64,000 bases of DNA from Novosphingobium sp. 9U (GTDB lineage Bacteria; Pseudomonadota; Alphaproteobacteria; Sphingomonadales; Sphingomonadaceae): positions 1,057,001 through 1,121,000 of the forward strand of contig NZ_LR732469.1 in assembly GCF_902506425.1 (NCBI RefSeq), read 5' to 3'. A program made the translations under genes and the position numbers. This document shows positions 63,408 through 64,000 of the stretch, piece by piece (position 1 is the stretch's first letter; every line of letters begins with the position of its first letter). Under the pieces are notes generated by a model. That model searched no databases, was not told the DNA's origin, and saw only the letters and a program-made list of their open reading frames with translations.

Positions 63408-64000
63408 CCCGCCGCCTCATCCTTATCCTGGTCCTAGCGCTAATCCTCGCAGTGCCGTTATCCCTGCTCGCCGGGCGCGTATGGATTGACCCGCTCGACC
63501 CGCACACCCGCAACGCCACCGTCATCCTGTTCCAGCTCCGCCTTCCGCGTGCCGTGCTCGCGCTGATCGTTGGCGGCGGGCTCGGCACCGCAGGCGCGGC
63601 GATGCAGGGTTTTCTGCGCAACCCGCTCGCCGATCCTGGCTTGTTCGGCGTGTCGTCCGGAGCGGCGCTGGGTGCGGTGCTGAGTTTCTGGACGGGCTAC
63701 GCCGCCTCGGTCTACCTGCTGCCGGTGTTCGCCCTCGTCGGCGCCGGCGGGGCAATGGCGTTGCTCGCCCTCATCGCAGGCCGCGACGGCGGGGTGGCGC
63801 TGTTCACGCTGGCCGGGCTGATGATCGCCAGCCTGGCAGGCGCGCTGATGAGCCTGGCGATCAGTCTATCGCCCACGCCCTTCGCCATGAGCGAGATCGT
63901 CACCTGGCTGATGGGCGCGCTGGCCGACCGGTCCTGGCGCGAAGTGTGGATCGCCGCGCCGCTGACGCTCGCCGGCATTGCCGTTCTGGCGCTCGCCGCG
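63404..64000 (+). CDS. btuC: Cobalamin ABC transporter permease (BtuC/FecCD family), cut by window end
   Basis: The first 199 residues are visible. Helices: LILILVLALILAVPLSLLAG, the family motif FQLRLPRAVLALIVGGGLGTAGAAMQGFLRNPLADPGLFGVSSGAALGAV, then VYLLPVFALVGAGGAMALLALIAG and SEIVTWLMGALADRSW. ATG at 63404 overlaps the btuF stop (ATGA). It imports cobalamin with BtuF and an ATPase expected just outside the window. Confidence 0.93.
   Translation, partial: MTRRLILILVLALILAVPLSLLAGRVWIDPLDPHTRNATVILFQLRLPRAVLALIVGGGLGTAGAAMQGFLRNPLADPGLFGVSSGAALGAVLSFWTGYAASVYLLPVFALVGAGGAMALLALIAGRDGGVALFTLAGLMIASLAGALMSLAISLSPTPFAMSEIVTWLMGALADRSWREVWIAAPLTLAGIAVLALAA

Overview
The window looks like a chromosomal segment of a GC-rich alphaproteobacterium, most likely a sphingomonad (Sphingomonadaceae or Erythrobacteraceae, Novosphingobium-like). 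This rests on family and gene-order recognition, not on a search. Supporting features are the split transhydrogenase (pntAA/pntAB/pntB) next to a tiny aa3-oxidase subunit IV gene, the small SRP RNA upstream of dnaX-ybaB, an NDUFS4-like complex I subunit, the mdh-sucD-sucA-sucB-lpdA run without sucC, and promoters of the alphaproteobacterial EcfG stress-sigma type (GGAAC-N16/17-[CG]GTT). I see no rRNA, CRISPR array, prophage or classical insertion sequence.

Layout. 1-2064 (minus): a truncated short-chain dehydrogenase, a SnoaL-like protein and an NtrC-type regulator whose sigma-54 and arginine-finger motifs are degenerate. 2265-5853: coxIV-like gene and pnt operon, split by a 478-bp element (3546-4023) that carries a DUF559 nuclease gene between two different hairpin-rich ends. 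5938-7945: racemase-like gene and dGTPase, separated by a 138-bp version of the same element without the gene (6641-6778). 7961-12887: TetR regulator, large hybrid sensor kinase with an EcfG-type promoter, and a single-domain response regulator. 13009-16720: membrane protein, peroxiredoxin, 2H phosphoesterase, tRNA-Met, stress-type disordered protein, and PBP4-type carboxypeptidase. 16778-23750: tripartite RND efflux operon with a divergent LysR regulator. 23847-29935: HbpS-like protein, acetyl-CoA synthetase, tRNA-Pro and yajC-secD-secF. 29986-38158: glycosyltransferase and XRE regulator, DUF885 protein, Uup, and a PepSY/response-regulator/kinase operon. 38202-42981: chorismate mutase, polyprenyl synthase, small acidic protein, HrpB helicase, complex I subunit. 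43039-49614: SRP RNA, dnaX, ybaB, MAPEG, lon, asd. 49699-58138: DUF4398 protein (EcfG-type promoter) and the TCA block. 58335-64000: a hypothetical protein, a SleB-type hydrolase, then a cobalamin riboswitch with btuB, btuF and the start of btuC, cut by the window end.

How it fits together. Most of the window is core metabolism and housekeeping: proton-coupled NADPH generation, 2-oxoglutarate to malate steps of the TCA cycle, Sec translocation, proteolysis and B12 uptake. Three genes (hybrid kinase, disordered protein, DUF4398 protein) share a likely general-stress promoter and may be one regulon. The most unusual content is the pair of hairpin-ended elements. They have distinct left and right ends, compensatory base changes that keep the stems, and one copy carries a DUF559 nuclease gene while the other is reduced to its ends. 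This resembles an autonomous/non-autonomous mobile pair in which a DUF559 protein might be the mobilising or maintenance enzyme.
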